Assembly (NCBI GenBank): GCA_963281155.1
Contig: CAUJLY010000004.1
Span: forward strand, 1,984,001 to 2,048,000
Length of the DNA stretch: 64,000 bases
Direction: 5' to 3'
Source: Rhabditophanes sp. KR3021
Lineage: Eukaryota > Nematoda > Chromadorea > Rhabditida > Alloionematidae
Positions 18,933 through 31,227 of this stretch are shown one piece after another. Position numbers and translations under genes: made by a program. How positions within the stretch are numbered: position 1 is the stretch's first letter; each line of letters starts with the position of its first letter. The notes beneath the pieces were generated by a model. The model saw only the letters and a list, made by a program, of their open reading frames with translations, had not been told where the DNA came from and ran no database searches.

Positions 18933-21532
18933 ATGAGAAAGACGTAAGTTAATGCCTTTAATGTATTTTGCTGTAATCAATGATTCCTTAACCATCTTGT
19001 AATGCATTATTTTTTAGTGGGACGAAAAGACGTTTGCAGGAGAATGGGTCGGATAATATGGACGATGAGGAAGATTCGAGGAGCGGAACAAGTGTCACCC
19101 CAGTTGCTATACCAAAGGGCAAAGAAAGAGATGCCGAGTTCCAGCCTACCAAGAACACGAAGCTGACCGACCTTGACGACGATGCGCTCATCAATGGCAT
19201 AGTCAAAGAAGGTGGTTCTGAATTACTTGGCGAGGGACAATCAATCGAACAAACGCACTACATTATTGTGCCCTCTTATGCTTCTTGGTATGACAGCAAC
19301 TCAATAAATGTGAATGAGAAAAAAGGCCTGCCTGAATTCTTCAATGGCAAAAACAAAAGTAAGACGCCGGAGGTCTATTTGTATTACAGATCGTTTATTA
19401 TTGATACCTACAGACTGAATCCGTTTGAGTATCTGAGTGCTACCGCTTGTCGCAGAAATTTGAGTGGGGATGTGTGTGCAATCTTGAGAGTTCACCAATT
19501 TCTAGAGCTCTGGGGTTTAATCAATTATCAAGTTGCTTCTGAGAACAAACCTACTCCTGTTGTCCCTCCTTCGACAGCCCACTTCATGGTTTTGGCTGAT
19601 ACTCCAATGGGTATCCAACCCATTGCCCGTCCTTCTGGTACTGCCAAGCCACTTTCTTCTGGGGAAGAAAACAAGATCAAGGCAGATGGTATGGGGAGTA
19701 ACGAAAATCAAGCTCCTAAGAGCTTTGTTCCAAACCTTCGCTCAGACCAGTACAGCAAGGCAATTGCTAACATGAAAGCTAAGGGAGCTTTGCCAGGTAA
19801 AGAATGGGACGACCAAGAGACGCTTCTTTTACTTGAAGCTTTGGAAATTTACAAAGACGACTGGAACAAGGTTTCTGATCATGTCGGGTCAAGGACTCAA
19901 TATGAGTGCATTCTTAAATTCTTACAGTTACCCATCAAAGATGCATTCATTGATGAAGGAAGAGACTTCGATATGGGATTGAGTGATCCTAGTTCCATTC
20001 CCTTTTCGCAGGCAGGGAATCCAATCATGGCTACAGTTGCTTTTTTGGCGTCCATGGTAGATCCTAGAATCTCACAAGCTGCTGCAAAAGCAGCCTTAGA
20101 AAGTTATGCTACCATCAAGGAAGAAGTCCCACCACAAGTGGAAGAAGCACACAAACGGAACGTTGCTACTTTATATGCTGACACAGGAAAGTTCGACCCA
20201 AAGACTGGACTGAGCAACATTCTCCCCATGGATGCTGAAGAAGATGGCAGTGAGGAGAAGATGGACACAGATGAAAATCAAGAGAAGCCAGTTGATGAGT
20301 TAAGAAATGAAGCGAAAAAGCTTTCGAATGAAACCCTTGAAACCGCTGCTGCCGCCGTTCTGGGTTCTGCTGCTGCTAAAGCCAAACAATTAGCAATGAT
20401 TGAAGAACGTAAAATGAAGTCGCTGGTTAGTCAAGTAGTGGAGTTGCAAATCAAGAAACTTGAATTCAAGATGAAATGCTTCGAGGAACTCGAAAACATT
20501 GTGGACAAGGAGAGAGAGATGTTGGAATTGAAACAGACGGAACTAATTATTGAAAGACAGCAGTTCCATTCCGATCAGTTACGTTACCTTGATTCAAGAG
20601 CCAGATTGGACGCTCAAGCCAAATTGACAACCGAGGGAGTCTTGCCGCCTGTCTTACCACAAGGGTTCGAAGTTTCTGGTCCACCTCAGCCAACACAGAC
20701 TATCGTGACAGCTCCAGCAACAGCTCCAACTCCTACTCCAGCTGCTGCTCCACAAAAGGTTGAGGCACCGCAACCGATTATTGACACTAAAAGTGAGATT
20801 ACTCCTGAAATTGCACCCATAGTTGCTCCTGTCATTCCAACTCCAGTTGCAATGCCGCAACCAGTTCCTGTCCAGATACCGCAGCCCCAAATTCCTCAAC
20901 AAGTTGTTCCTCCCGTAGTTCAAACACCTCCACAACCAGCAGTTCAACCAACTCAATCTGTTCCTCCTCAGGTACAACAACAACCTCAACAGCAACCACC
21001 ACAACATCCAATTCCTCCTCAACAGCAACAACCTCCTATGATGCAAAACCCAGGACAATATCCACCACCACAACAAACATACATGCAAGCTAGTCAATAT
21101 GCAGGTCCTCCTCAACATCCAAGTCAACAGTATCCTCAGCCGTACCCTCAACAGTCATATGGAACTCAGCCTCCTCAAGGACATTATGCTCAACCGCACC
21201 AACAGCAAGCATATTACCAACCTCCACAACAAGCTGGACCCCCTCGAGCTCCTTATAACCCCCAGGCTTATGGAGGACCCAGACAAAATTATCCACCACA
21301 GCAAGGCTATCCACCACCACAACAAGGTGTTCGTCCACAGTATGCGCCACCACCAGGCCAGTACCAGCAACAACCTTATGGCTACCCTCCGCAACACCAA
21401 CAACAATATTACCAAGGACCACCGCCTCAAGGAATGCCTCCACAGGGTATGGGAGGTCCTCAAGATAACGTTCAAGGTGGGGAAAATTCAACTCCACCAA
21501 TCCATCAAGGTCCACCACCTCCTCAACAATAA
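18933..21532 (+). CDS. swsn-1: SWI/SNF subunit SWSN-1 (SMARCC1/2, Moira, SWI3)
   Basis: An 11-base first exon (18933-18943, ATGAGAAAGAC) and one large exon (19018-21532) give 841 residues. The SWIRM domain lies at about residues 75-175 (THYIIVPSYASWYD, then FIIDTYRLNP, then RRNLSGDVCAILRVHQFLELWGLINYQ). The SANT domain lies at about 255-305 (EWDDQETLLLLEALE, DDWNKVSDHVGSRTQYECI). A coiled coil follows at about 440-545. The last 280 residues are Pro/Gln-rich with PQQ, PPQ and YPP repeats. This order is exactly that of SWI3/SMARCC. Known role: core scaffold of BAF/PBAF chromatin remodelling complexes. The tiny first exon supplies the basic start MRKTGTKRR. Confidence 0.93.
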
Positions 21533-22088
21533 GTAGTCTGGACACATCTTTTGACATAGACAAAACAATTCTAGTCGCCAAAAAAGGGCTCTGTTAAATA
21601 ATAATAAACAAAACCTTCTCTTGGTAACGCATCTATCCTTCTAGCACTTCCCGAGTGTTTAGTTTTCATAATTTTAAATTGTATTATGTCAAAAACCTTA
21701 AAACTTCTTAAATTATTTTTGTTTGGGCATATTGTGCACCGATCTCCAACATTCTTCTTTTTAATTTGAAACACCATTATAAATAAATATTCTTAATGTA
21801 CTGTGTAAAACTTTATTTTTAATACCAATTTATTGAAACTTAAGCATCTTTCTTTTTGGTTACATTTATGTTAAAATGGTGCATTATCAATACTATTCTT
21901 TTTTTGCGACGACTTAGTACACATTTTCATTTATTTTGTTTTTTACTTCAATTGAATTGCAAAGTCAAGTAATTTGTTCTTAACAACTTTAATTTGGTCA
22001 AGACAAAAATATAAGATGTAAACAAAAATACTTTATTCGTATGCCTTGGCGCTATGCCACTTTTGGTTTTGTGCGTATTGAGGCAAAA
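21533..22088. other. 3' flank of swsn-1, no gene seen
   Basis: A 3' UTR followed by AT-rich DNA with AATAAATA near 21781. A 68-codon minus-strand ORF here has no protein features and is not supported. Confidence 0.4.
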
Positions 22089-22207
22089 AGCTTACACCAC
22101 CACGGATTCCCAGGACGTCTCCGATCCAAGTACTAAGGTAGCTCGAAGTTGATTCACTTCTCAGATCGAACGGGATGAGGTGCTTTCAACATGATATGAG
22201 CGTAAGC
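22089..22207 (-). rRNA. 5S ribosomal RNA, second copy
   Basis: 119 nt on the minus strand, identical to the copy at 10752-10870 except for one base near the 3' end. It has the same internal promoter boxes, helix I ends and TTTTT terminator (complement of AAAAA at 22085-22089). The copies have the same orientation and are 11.3 kb apart with unrelated genes between them, so these are dispersed 5S genes and not an array. Confidence 0.95.
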
Positions 22208-23087
22208 GATAATGCATACAGCCGAAAGTTATTTAAAGTAGATTCATTTTTTAGTACACCAACCCAAATGGGTCACATCAATCGTAATAGAATGCGTATG
22301 CAAGTCACCAATAGCACACATTTTGAATATTAAAAAATTAAGAATACTGCAATTAATTATTTTTATATATAATATTGGCAATAAAACTTGATAATACTAA
22401 AACATAATGTCAGTTGGTGTTTACGGATAATGCCAAAAAATAAATACCAAAAATTAAATGTGGATAATCGGATAAAGGAGATTGGCACTTGCAAATTTGC
22501 TTAAACAAACGTCATTACATAATGCATTCGAACCCCTGACTATCAACTTGCAGAGATTCGAATAAACCATCTTGCTCTGCTAGCTGATGTCTATATTAAA
22601 TCTGCACACCTTATATCTCAAAGATAACTTAAAGCCAAAACTGATTAAGAAGCATTTTTATTTACACTAGGTAATTATGTAGGAAGCGGAGTTTCATTTC
22701 CATAGCTGTAATATTGCCTACTATCTTTATTAATACTTAATTGATACCATTATGTAACTTGAATTTGTATGTATGGACGCAAACTTTGAGAAAGTTCTTT
22801 AATGTGCTACTTATGATATCTACTAAGTATAACTTAAATATAATGACTCTGTCATGAGTTTGCAAAGTCTTTTAGACTACAAATAAGGTTAGTAACTTTT
22901 AAGATTATTCTAATCCCAATTGTCAAATTTTGGACTGAAAGTTTCTCACTTTCTAATTTCGCTTATTATTTTCTTTTAAAGGAAATTTAAATATTAGAGA
23001 TTGTTGCCAGTGTTTGCTTATTTTATCAAATATACGTTATACCAAACGGTTGCTAGCATTTACATCTTTATTTAGCTTCATTATAAA
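22208..23087. other. 5S flank with tRNA-like A/B-box sequence, then promoter of next gene
   Basis: The stretch to about 22615 is homologous in blocks to the flank of the first 5S gene. On the minus strand at about 22540-22610 it reads AGCTAGCAGAGCAAGATGG, and about 30 bases later GGGGTTCGAATGC. These look like pol III A and B boxes, but no tRNA cloverleaf forms (the T stem does not pair). The rest, to 23087, is AT-rich. Confidence 0.4.
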
Positions 23088-25562
23088 ATGAGGGAAACGG
23101 AGAGGTTTATTTTGACATCTCTCACATTGAGCTTTATTTTTCTTTTTACTATTGGATTTTTTGACTTGCCGAAAGCATCAATTCATCCCAAGACAAATCA
23201 AATACCAAATTTGATTCGTAATTTTGGTAAATTTTAATTGTAAATACTCGGATAAATACATATTATTAATAGAATGTTCTGCACTGGATCAAATTGAACA
23301 TGAAAAGAAAGAAACTAAATTGGTTTTCTTATTAGTGGATGCGTTTGCTAATAATTTCTTGCTCGAACGGAAGTCAATGCAACGTCTTCAAGGATTAATT
23401 AATGATGGACATTTTTTTAAAGCACAAAGCTTTAGCTCTTATCCCACATTCACTTTGCCAGGAATGAAGCGACTTTTCACAGGAAGAAAGGCCATATTTT
23501 GGGACTCAATTATTAACTTACAAGAAACTGCAATTCCTGGAGAAACATTGTTTTCAAAGTTAAAGGAAGCTAATAGGACCACTGTTGCCTTTGCTGATCA
23601 TTTAATTATGTCTTGGTTTCCTAATGATTTGTCTAATAATAGATCTAAAGAAACAACTGACTCCAGTCTAAATAGAAAATATAATGAAGTAAGCAATAGC
23701 ATGCATTTGTATTTATAAAATATTTTCAGGCTGATAACAAGACAATAGTTGAGACTTTGAAATTTCTAAATCACAATGTTTCAAAGGAATGGGACAATTT
23801 ATTAGTGTACTTTTATGGATTGGATGCAGCAGGTCATTTTTTAAATACTGATGCGGGACCACACATAGAATCAAAGCTGGAAGAACTTGATAAGGCAATA
23901 GATGATATTTACAAGCAATTGTTAAGCCAAGAATCTAAATTTATCTTGATTGTAACGGGTGATCATGGAATGAATAGTAACGGAAACCACGGAGGCTCAG
24001 AGGCATCAGTAACAGATTCCATATTCTTATTCGCATCGAATGATCACAATTTTAAATCACATCGGAGGAAAATTGTAATAGATCAAATGGATATAACAGC
24101 TACTATTACTTCCCTTTTAAACGTTCCATTGCCTTCTCAAAGTTTAGGCGTTTCATTTGCACACCTTTTAACAAGAAATGTGATCGAAGCTGGTTATAAT
24201 TTGATTAACAACGCTGTCCAATTACGTCAGTTGAATTCTCATACTTTGGACAATAAAGAATTATTAAATGATGTAATTAACAAATTGACAGAACAAACAA
24301 AAAAATTGTGTAGTGATCAAAATATTGAATTGGAGAAAGATTTGATTGAAAATTGCTATCAAACTTTGAAAAGAGTGCAGAAACCTCTCCTGTCAGTAAC
24401 ATCTGCGCCTAATATGTACCTTATTGCGTTTGCCTATCTCGTATATTTGATTATAATTTACTACTTTGTAGCAAATTTACATTCACGAGTTAATATTTTT
24501 TATCATATCCTAATCGCAGGCATTCCTTTACTTTTTTACTCATCAAGTTTCATAGATGAAGTACCAGATATTATGTTTTTCATATTGCAATCACTTTTTG
24601 TTCTAACTTTACATTCTAAAAGAGATCTCTTTATTATTATGGGTACCAATACGGTTTGTCATTCTCTTATGGCACATACAAGACGGCGTTATACAACTCC
24701 ACTTCAATTAACTGATTCTCATGAAAGATGGCCGCAATCACTTATCATTCCTGACTTCAATGAGTATCTTCAATCTCACAAGTATCCTCAATTAACGTTG
24801 ATTTTAGCTACAATTTTAGTTATAAGTCTATACAATTCTGTCTTTTATAAATTTAAGAAGGATAAATGGTTTAAACACTATTCTCTTTCATTTATATTAA
24901 TATTTCTAATTAAATTAGCCGGTTCAATTCCATATCAAGCCAAAATCATATTGTTCACTTATATCATATTTGTACTATTTAAAATCTCATTTAAGCAAAA
25001 ACTCCTTGTTATCTTTTTGACTTGTTTCCTTTTTACTCCAAATCATCTGACACTTATTTTAATTGTCGAGTGTCTTTTTATTTTTAAATTTATGAGCATA
25101 GACTTGCCTAATCAACAAAAAGCTGTTTTATTGACTTTCATAACCGAGAGCTTCTTTTTTAATAAGGGTAATTTGTATACTTTTTCATCAATCAATCTGG
25201 CTGTTCCATATGATATATTAGTTGAAAATGCTGGAGCACTTTTTGATTCCTTGCCAATCATTTATCATACCTTCTCGAGTTATTTTATAATCAACGGCTG
25301 TTTAAGGTAAGAATATAATAAAAAATGCCATTGTATTAGAATCTTTTTCAGATACTTTGCAGAGGAAAAAAGAATAATAAATCAAGAAGAATTTTTCAAT
25401 TATTTCAATTATTATCAAATCTTATTCAGAATGCAAATGTTATTTCATTCTTCTTTAGCATGTCTGGTATTTCAAAATCATCTTATGATTTGGTCAACTT
25501 TTGCCCCTAAATATATTTTTGATGCTGTACAATTTGTAGTTACCATGATTCTCGCAAACTAA
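23088..25562 (+). CDS. GPI ethanolamine phosphate transferase-like (PIGG/PIGO family)
   Basis: Four exons: 23088-23226, 23273-23688, 23730-25306 and 25352-25562. Together they give 780 residues, shorter than PIGG (about 980) or PIGO (about 1090). Residues 10-30 are an N-terminal membrane anchor. The alkaline-phosphatase-like luminal domain shows VFLLVDA (metal site), YPTFTLPG-x-K-x-LFTG (nucleophile Thr region), WDNLLVYFYGLDAAGH, and GDHGMNSNGNHGGS (metal site). The second half is a polytopic membrane region of about ten helices, ending in MIWSTFAPKYIFDAV, similar to the family's terminal APKFIFEA. NNAVQLRQL after the catalytic domain is closer to PIGG. Known role: adds ethanolamine phosphate to GPI mannose in the ER. 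The usual VDALRxDF is VDAFANNF here. Confidence 0.75.
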
Positions 25563-26567
25563 TAATAAAAGATGAACTTGCAATGTCATATTGAAATCAT
25601 ACAAAAGCGTGCTCACAAAGACAAGTTAATAACTGACTTATTCGTAAAAATAATTAATTTTCAAAACAAAAACAGTAATTACAAAGAAAACATTTATTTA
25701 AATTGATATTTTATATTTCATAGATAGTAAAAATTATATATTATATTCCTTGGATACTTTTTTGTCTCATACGCAAATTAATTCCCACAGACAAAACGAA
25801 TCCAAAGGTGGCTTTCCTTCTAGAGCAGTGAGCGCATCCTCCCTGAATTCATTAATAACTTCGGTGAATGATTGAAGTTCACTTGTTTTAAGCAGGGCAT
25901 AACTCTAAACTTCTGTGGCCAATTTAACTCTTTCCCCAATGAGTTTTCAAAATCCGTTAAGTAAGACTTACTCTTAAGAGCGAAAATAAAAAGCTTAGGA
26001 ATGTTTATATATAATATACATTAACAGTCTTATATTCAAATTTCATAAGTTACGCTAACTGAAGGCGTAATTTATTAAAATGAGCTTTAAATTTGGTATG
26101 AAAAACAATGCCAAGTTAAGGTTTCTGTAAAAACAATCATTCGGATTAAACTTATTTTTTATTTCAAAGAATTTAAACATTATTGCAAATATAATAGATG
26201 CAAATTTAATAGACCAAATCATCGCTTCTCATTACAATAGGTAGTTGATCTAAACATCTTACACTTTAAATTATAGAAACTCAAGACATGTGTATTTAAA
26301 ATATGTTTAATTAACATTATTTTAAGATGACAAATAATATTTTATATTATCCCAACCTCATTTGATGGCAATTCTAGATGTTTCCCGTTGTTGATAAACA
26401 ATCGTCATTGAAATTTCTTTATTAAAGGTTAATTTTAAGTAATTCAAAAAAGACAAAACAAAAAAAGAGATTCCTTTGTTGGTAAAACATTATAAATTTG
26501 AAAGATTCAATTACACAAATTCGCGTGATGGTCTAAAATGATTTAACTTAGAGTGATTCATATCTAT
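25563..26567. other. Intergenic with one exon-like fragment on the minus strand
   Basis: At 25767-25904 the minus strand has an acceptor-like TTTAG followed by 46 open codons (SYALLKTSELQSFTEVINEF, then REDALTALEGKPP). The frame upstream of the acceptor also looks protein-like but has stops. It looks like a decayed gene fragment of unknown family. The rest, to the aquaporin stop, is AT-rich with no feature. Confidence 0.3.
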
Positions 26568-29500
26568 TTACCTATGTTCTTGCCCATAATAAGCTTGATC
26601 TTGACTATTACTTTGTTGATATTGTAAAGTTGGTTTAACTTGTCCTGGATGAACAGATCTGACCTCATAGACGGAGTTATTTGTGGTGGTGACGGCGGGG
26701 ATTTGATGAAGATAAGTTTGGTACTCAAGATTTTCTTCGTATGTCATGTCTGGGAGATGAATGCCGATGAATAATTGGTAAGCCCAACCTCCAATGACTC
26801 CTCCAATCAAAGGACATAGAAGTGGAATCCAGAACCAGCAGTAATTCCTGAATGAAAATACGGTCCAACCATATCCAACTATCCATGTAAAGAGTCTAGG
26901 TCCAAAGTCTCTAGCTGGATTGATTCCATAACCTGAGATTTTTAAAATAATCATATGCATTTTCAATGTGTAATATTGACATCTTAATTTATTTTTAAAT
27001 AACCAGTGTTTGTGAAGTTACGGAAGTGTCTTAAAAAGTTTCAGAAAAGGGAATCTCTTTTAAATACTCATTCCTTCATATCTATGAAGACCGTTTCTAT
27101 TCACAATTTCAAATAAGCAATAAATCAAATTAAAATAGATGCAGTTCCTTAATTAACGACAAACCAAAATGAAAGCTTTTTCAAACATGAAGAATATCAA
27201 TCTAGATTTGTTACTTTTAGCAATTGCAACACCAAGAATTCAGCCAACTGAGGAGTGTGCTAAAACTATTTTAGATATACTGGAACAACAACAAGCTTTT
27301 GGATTATGCATTGTTGATAACTAAGACTTGCTTGAAGCAGAGAAGTCAGTTAAACAAATGTATGAATCTTGCATGAAGTGTAAAAATAAGTACTTTACTT
27401 TTAAATGATTTCTCAGTCATATTTTATACGTTGGTGTTACTGTTGGAATTCAAATTAGATTAAATGGCTGTCCTACATTATCTACTGCAAGCTATTTACA
27501 AGAAATAAGATCCAATATTATTTCGTAAAAAAATGGAAAGATTGGTGATGTAAACCTTTGTATATCAATCAGGCACTGGTGTTGAATGTATGATTATCTT
27601 TAACTAAAAATGCTACTCGAGGACCGTTCGATTTAGTGATGCATATCACACGCCCTTCAGTAGTCACCAAATTTAATATTTCTCGAAAATTGCTCAAATT
27701 AGCTAATTCAATCGCATTCTAATTGCATGTCTTCTAAATGTTTTAAAAATACAAAATAAAGATTTTTCAATTTTGGGGTGTTTTGTATTTTAAAATCACC
27801 AGAATTAATTCCCATTGTTAATCCAATAAACAAAAGAATAAGAGAAATGACGGCTGGTTGGAGGTGCGATGGAATTTTGTTTCTTTTATCTGTAATAGTC
27901 GTTAATAATTAATGTCATCAATATTAAATAAATGTGGTGTTTAAATGAGATTTTAATTAAAAAAGTGATTTTTGCTTGAGTAAATTAGGTTGTTCTTTTT
28001 TAAACTATCTCCACTCAATTTGACGAATATGAAGCATAAATTAGAGAATGCTGGCAGTTGTGAAGAACCAAGAAAAAAATGGTTCAGACAAGAGTAATTT
28101 AAGAAGAGTTTTCCTTTGAAAGGATGTGATGCAATGAAGCCAGAAGTGGTTGCAGAAGGTAAGTAGCAATCGTAATTAATCAATCTGGCAGTTATTGAAC
28201 AAATTAGCCATTCTTTATAAAGGTTTCAACAAATGGTGTAGAAATGATGGCTTTGGGTAAAGAATTTCAATTGATGGTTGGAGATTTTAAAGCCTTATTA
28301 AGGAGAACAAAGCTGACATTACCAAAAGCCATAGTGATGCATTGGCAATTGAATGTCATGATTACTTTAAAGATATGCTTAAAAAGTATGGCGTGGATAT
28401 GACTAGGTAGAGCAAGCAATTCTCCAATGACTCTTGCTTTACCAACTTCGTCAATGGCAAAGTTCTTTAATGATGCCGTTAGTTTAAACACCTTAATCAA
28501 AGGTAGAGTTATGTCTTTTTGTAGGCTTTGGAAATGTCTCTTTAAGATTGCCATGCTTACTTGGCACGTGATAAAAATAAGGATCCTGGCTAAGTAGGTG
28601 TATCTGCGTCAAACAAGAACAGTTTTGATGAAGGGCCAGTAAAAATCATAAATGACCACAGTCAATACGTTTCTCTCCTGACGATAAATGAAGGTCTGTG
28701 AACAGAAAGGAGTTATTTCTCGCTACTTGCTTTGAAAAGGGTAACACTGTGGAAATACTTACTTCTAAAGAGAATTTTACAAGAGATGTCGAGTTGCCAT
28801 TGAGCATACTATAAGTCATACCTACCCAAGATTTGAAAATTGTGTTACAAATAAAAGATTCAAGCTCATTCTATTGCTGTAGCCTGAGACTATTAAGAAA
28901 TTGGGTGTATTTGTGTAACTATATTTTGGAAGAACATGTTGTTTGTACAATGTCAATGAATACGTTCCAAACAGTAGTGATTCGACTATTAAAACAGGTG
29001 GTGTTTTAAATGTGAAGGCTTGATAATATATTCGATTCCAAAATGAGTCGAGTCATTCATTAAAAATGCAGATCATGCATCAAGTTGAGTATGAAAGCCA
29101 AGAAGACATTAGAAGACGACGATTAATTGAATGAAAAAATACTGATACCGTTAAGAGAATCTCAAGAATGTTTTCAACAAATTGTTTAGAACATTATCAC
29201 CTAGTTATATTTTGTTCCAAATTGTTTTTTATATAATTTGTGTCATTAATAAAGTTTTCTTTCTTGCAGCCCTTATTACCTGTAACACAAGCAATCAAAA
29301 AACATAAGACGGCTGTTCCGGCTATTTGATCAAAAATTCCACCTAACATTGAGAGATTTTGAGCAGGGTAAGTTGCGAAAATTCCGGCAGTGGCTCGGGG
29401 TCCAGTGACAAATCTGCCGCCACCATCGTAATGGTTTATGGCATCTAAATAAATGTCTGTTACGATATTTCTAAAATAACTAACCATAATAAAGTACGTA

Positions 29501-29914
29501 AACAAAGAATGCGCCGAAGAAGGCACCAGCCGTTTGGGCAATTGAATACAGAATAAAGGTAATTGCATTAATTTTTCCCATCGTCAATTGGAAAAGAGAA
29601 ACGGCGGGATTTAGATGACCCCCGGAAGTTTTGTACGAAGCATATACAGCAAATAAAAGCGCCAACGCCCATCCAACTGTGACGGCTAAGTAATCATTCT
29701 TCTGACTAAATGTTAATACTTGTTGGCAATTAGTAGCTAATCCTCCAAAAACTAGAAATCCAGTACAGAAAAACTCAATTAAAACGTTTCGATGTAATTC
29801 ATTTTTCAAGGAACATTTAGTCCTTAATCTGACCAAGAGATTGCCATTTTGTTTAGGAGTAATATTGACAACTGTCGGTTGACTAATTTCCGAAGAAGAA
29901 GCTGCAGCCATCAT
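26568..29914 (-). CDS. Aquaglyceroporin (GLP-type MIP channel)
   Basis: Four exons: 29485-29914, 29280-29444, 27800-27889 and 26568-26932, with all phases consistent, give 349 residues. Two NPA signatures are present: SGGHLNPAVS in the first half and GINPARDFGPR in the second. The Asp after NPAR marks the glycerol-permeable subgroup. Six helices fit the MIP fold. VYVLYYDAI and VFSFRNYCWFWIPLLCPL are typical aquaglyceroporin stretches. The cytosolic C-terminus (about 55 residues) is Gln/Tyr-rich. A TTTATTTAG acceptor 15 bases before the ATG suggests trans-splicing. Introns 2 and 3 are long (1.39 and 0.87 kb) in a window of mostly 45-bp introns. They hold decayed coding-like sequence on the opposite strand. 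Known role: water and glycerol transport across plasma membranes. Confidence 0.9.
27169..27690 (+). pseudogene. Decayed coding sequence inside aquaporin intron 3
   Basis: Plus strand, antisense to the host gene. ATG at 27169 opens 51 codons (LLLLAIATPRIQPTEECAKT, ILDILEQQQAFGLCIVDN). After TAA at 27322-27324 the same frame continues for about 27 more codons. Further protein-like pieces follow in shifted frames (GVTVGIQIRLNGCPTLSTA, YQSGTGVECMIIF, TVRFSDAYHTPFSS). Several stops and frameshifts show it is dead. More such debris lies at about 28080-28700 in intron 2 (for example ALAIECHDYFKDMLKKYGVDM). Both may derive from one inserted gene. I do not recognise the family. Confidence 0.35.
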
Positions 29915-31227
29915 ACACTTCCCTCAAACCTAAATAAAGTGACAGAAATAATAAAAATGAAACAAATATAAGATTGGGATGAGAAAAGAGATCAACAACT
30001 ATATACATAATACCTCATTCTCAAATTTCAAGTCAAAAATACATCCCACAACACTATCAATTAATAAATAGCAAGAAGATAAAATTTTAACTTAGTGACA
30101 CATACTTTAAAATTGTATTCTCTTTTTAAATGATATATGTATTTATCAAGCTCGAGATATACTTTTAATCAAATAGGGGGCTGCCTTAGGAAGTTGGCAG
30201 TAGCAAAACAGTTGTTGTTTCTTAGTAGCGAAGTATTTAGCATTAGTAGAGAGGAGAGATTAATCCTTTTTCACATAGATCTATTTATTATTATTATTAC
30301 GTTATGATGTCTGGTAAGATTTCTTGTTGTAAGTTGAGGTAATCACTCTTTTTGTTGGTTAGTTTGATATTAAAAAAAGTTGAGGAATTTTTGGTTTTAG
30401 GGATCAGGAGGTGTTGTGATTTGGAAGTAGATTTGTTCTAAATATAAAAGCAACTTTCAAAAGCGAGTATTTGAAAGTAAGGGTGACAATTAACGTGGTC
30501 TAATCAAGACGGAAGCTAATAAATAACTAATTACATGCACATTTTATCAGTTTTAGCTTTAAAAGTGTGATTCTCAACGATCAAAATCATCGTTAAAGTA
30601 GTGTACACCGAAAAGTTCAGTTTATATATCAGTCAGTAAATAACAGTCATAATCGCTTTCATATCATTTCAATCCTTTGTCATGCCTTTGCCTAATTAAC
30701 AAATACGTTTTTAAAAGCTTTGCCTGAGCATTTATTTTAATGATTGCATTCTTTAATATTAATCTTGAACCAGATAACAAAAAAAGAGATAGAAAATGTG
30801 CATTATTGTTGATGTGTCAAGTGAATGTTTTCAGATGATCTATTATGTTTTTATGATGTTGCAATTACTAATGTTTTTGACTCTCTTTCAAGCTTATGTT
30901 TTAATTAAAGAAACACGTATACTTATTCTAATGGAATTCAATTATAAATCACTTTAGACACATATTTATTATTATAAAAAGTTTATTAAAACTGACAAAT
31001 TATTGAACAAAAATTACAACTGAAATAATATACTTGTTGGAGAACGTCCTCTCTAATTGTTTTGTTGATTGGCAGCAGAGGACGAAAAAGACTGGTGAGA
31101 TGTAAAGTTAAAAGGATATAGAAATAATAGAAGATAATAATAAGTAAATAAAACCAAATTTATTATGAACATGTTTGGGGATATGAAGAGATGTTCTTCG
31201 CTTTTATTTTACCCTTAATAACCACCT
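29915..31227. other. Intergenic between aquaporin and ONECUT genes
   Basis: Starts with the probable 5' leader acceptor of the aquaporin gene (TTTAG at about 29928-29932). The rest is AT-rich, with a possible ONECUT 3' UTR close to 31100-31227. No coding signal, RNA gene or repeat recognised. Confidence 0.4.

Noticed and set aside
20654..21581. Long minus-strand and plus-strand shadow ORFs over the swsn-1 tail
   Set aside because: Caused by the CAA/CCA-rich Pro/Gln region of swsn-1. The reading frame of swsn-1 is supported by SWIRM and SANT domains.
22540..22612. tRNA gene on the minus strand (A-box and B-box like sequences)
   Set aside because: The T-arm stem (GGGG...GCAT) does not pair and no acceptor stem forms. 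The related block at the other 5S locus lacks the B-box. Kept only as a note on the 5S flanks.
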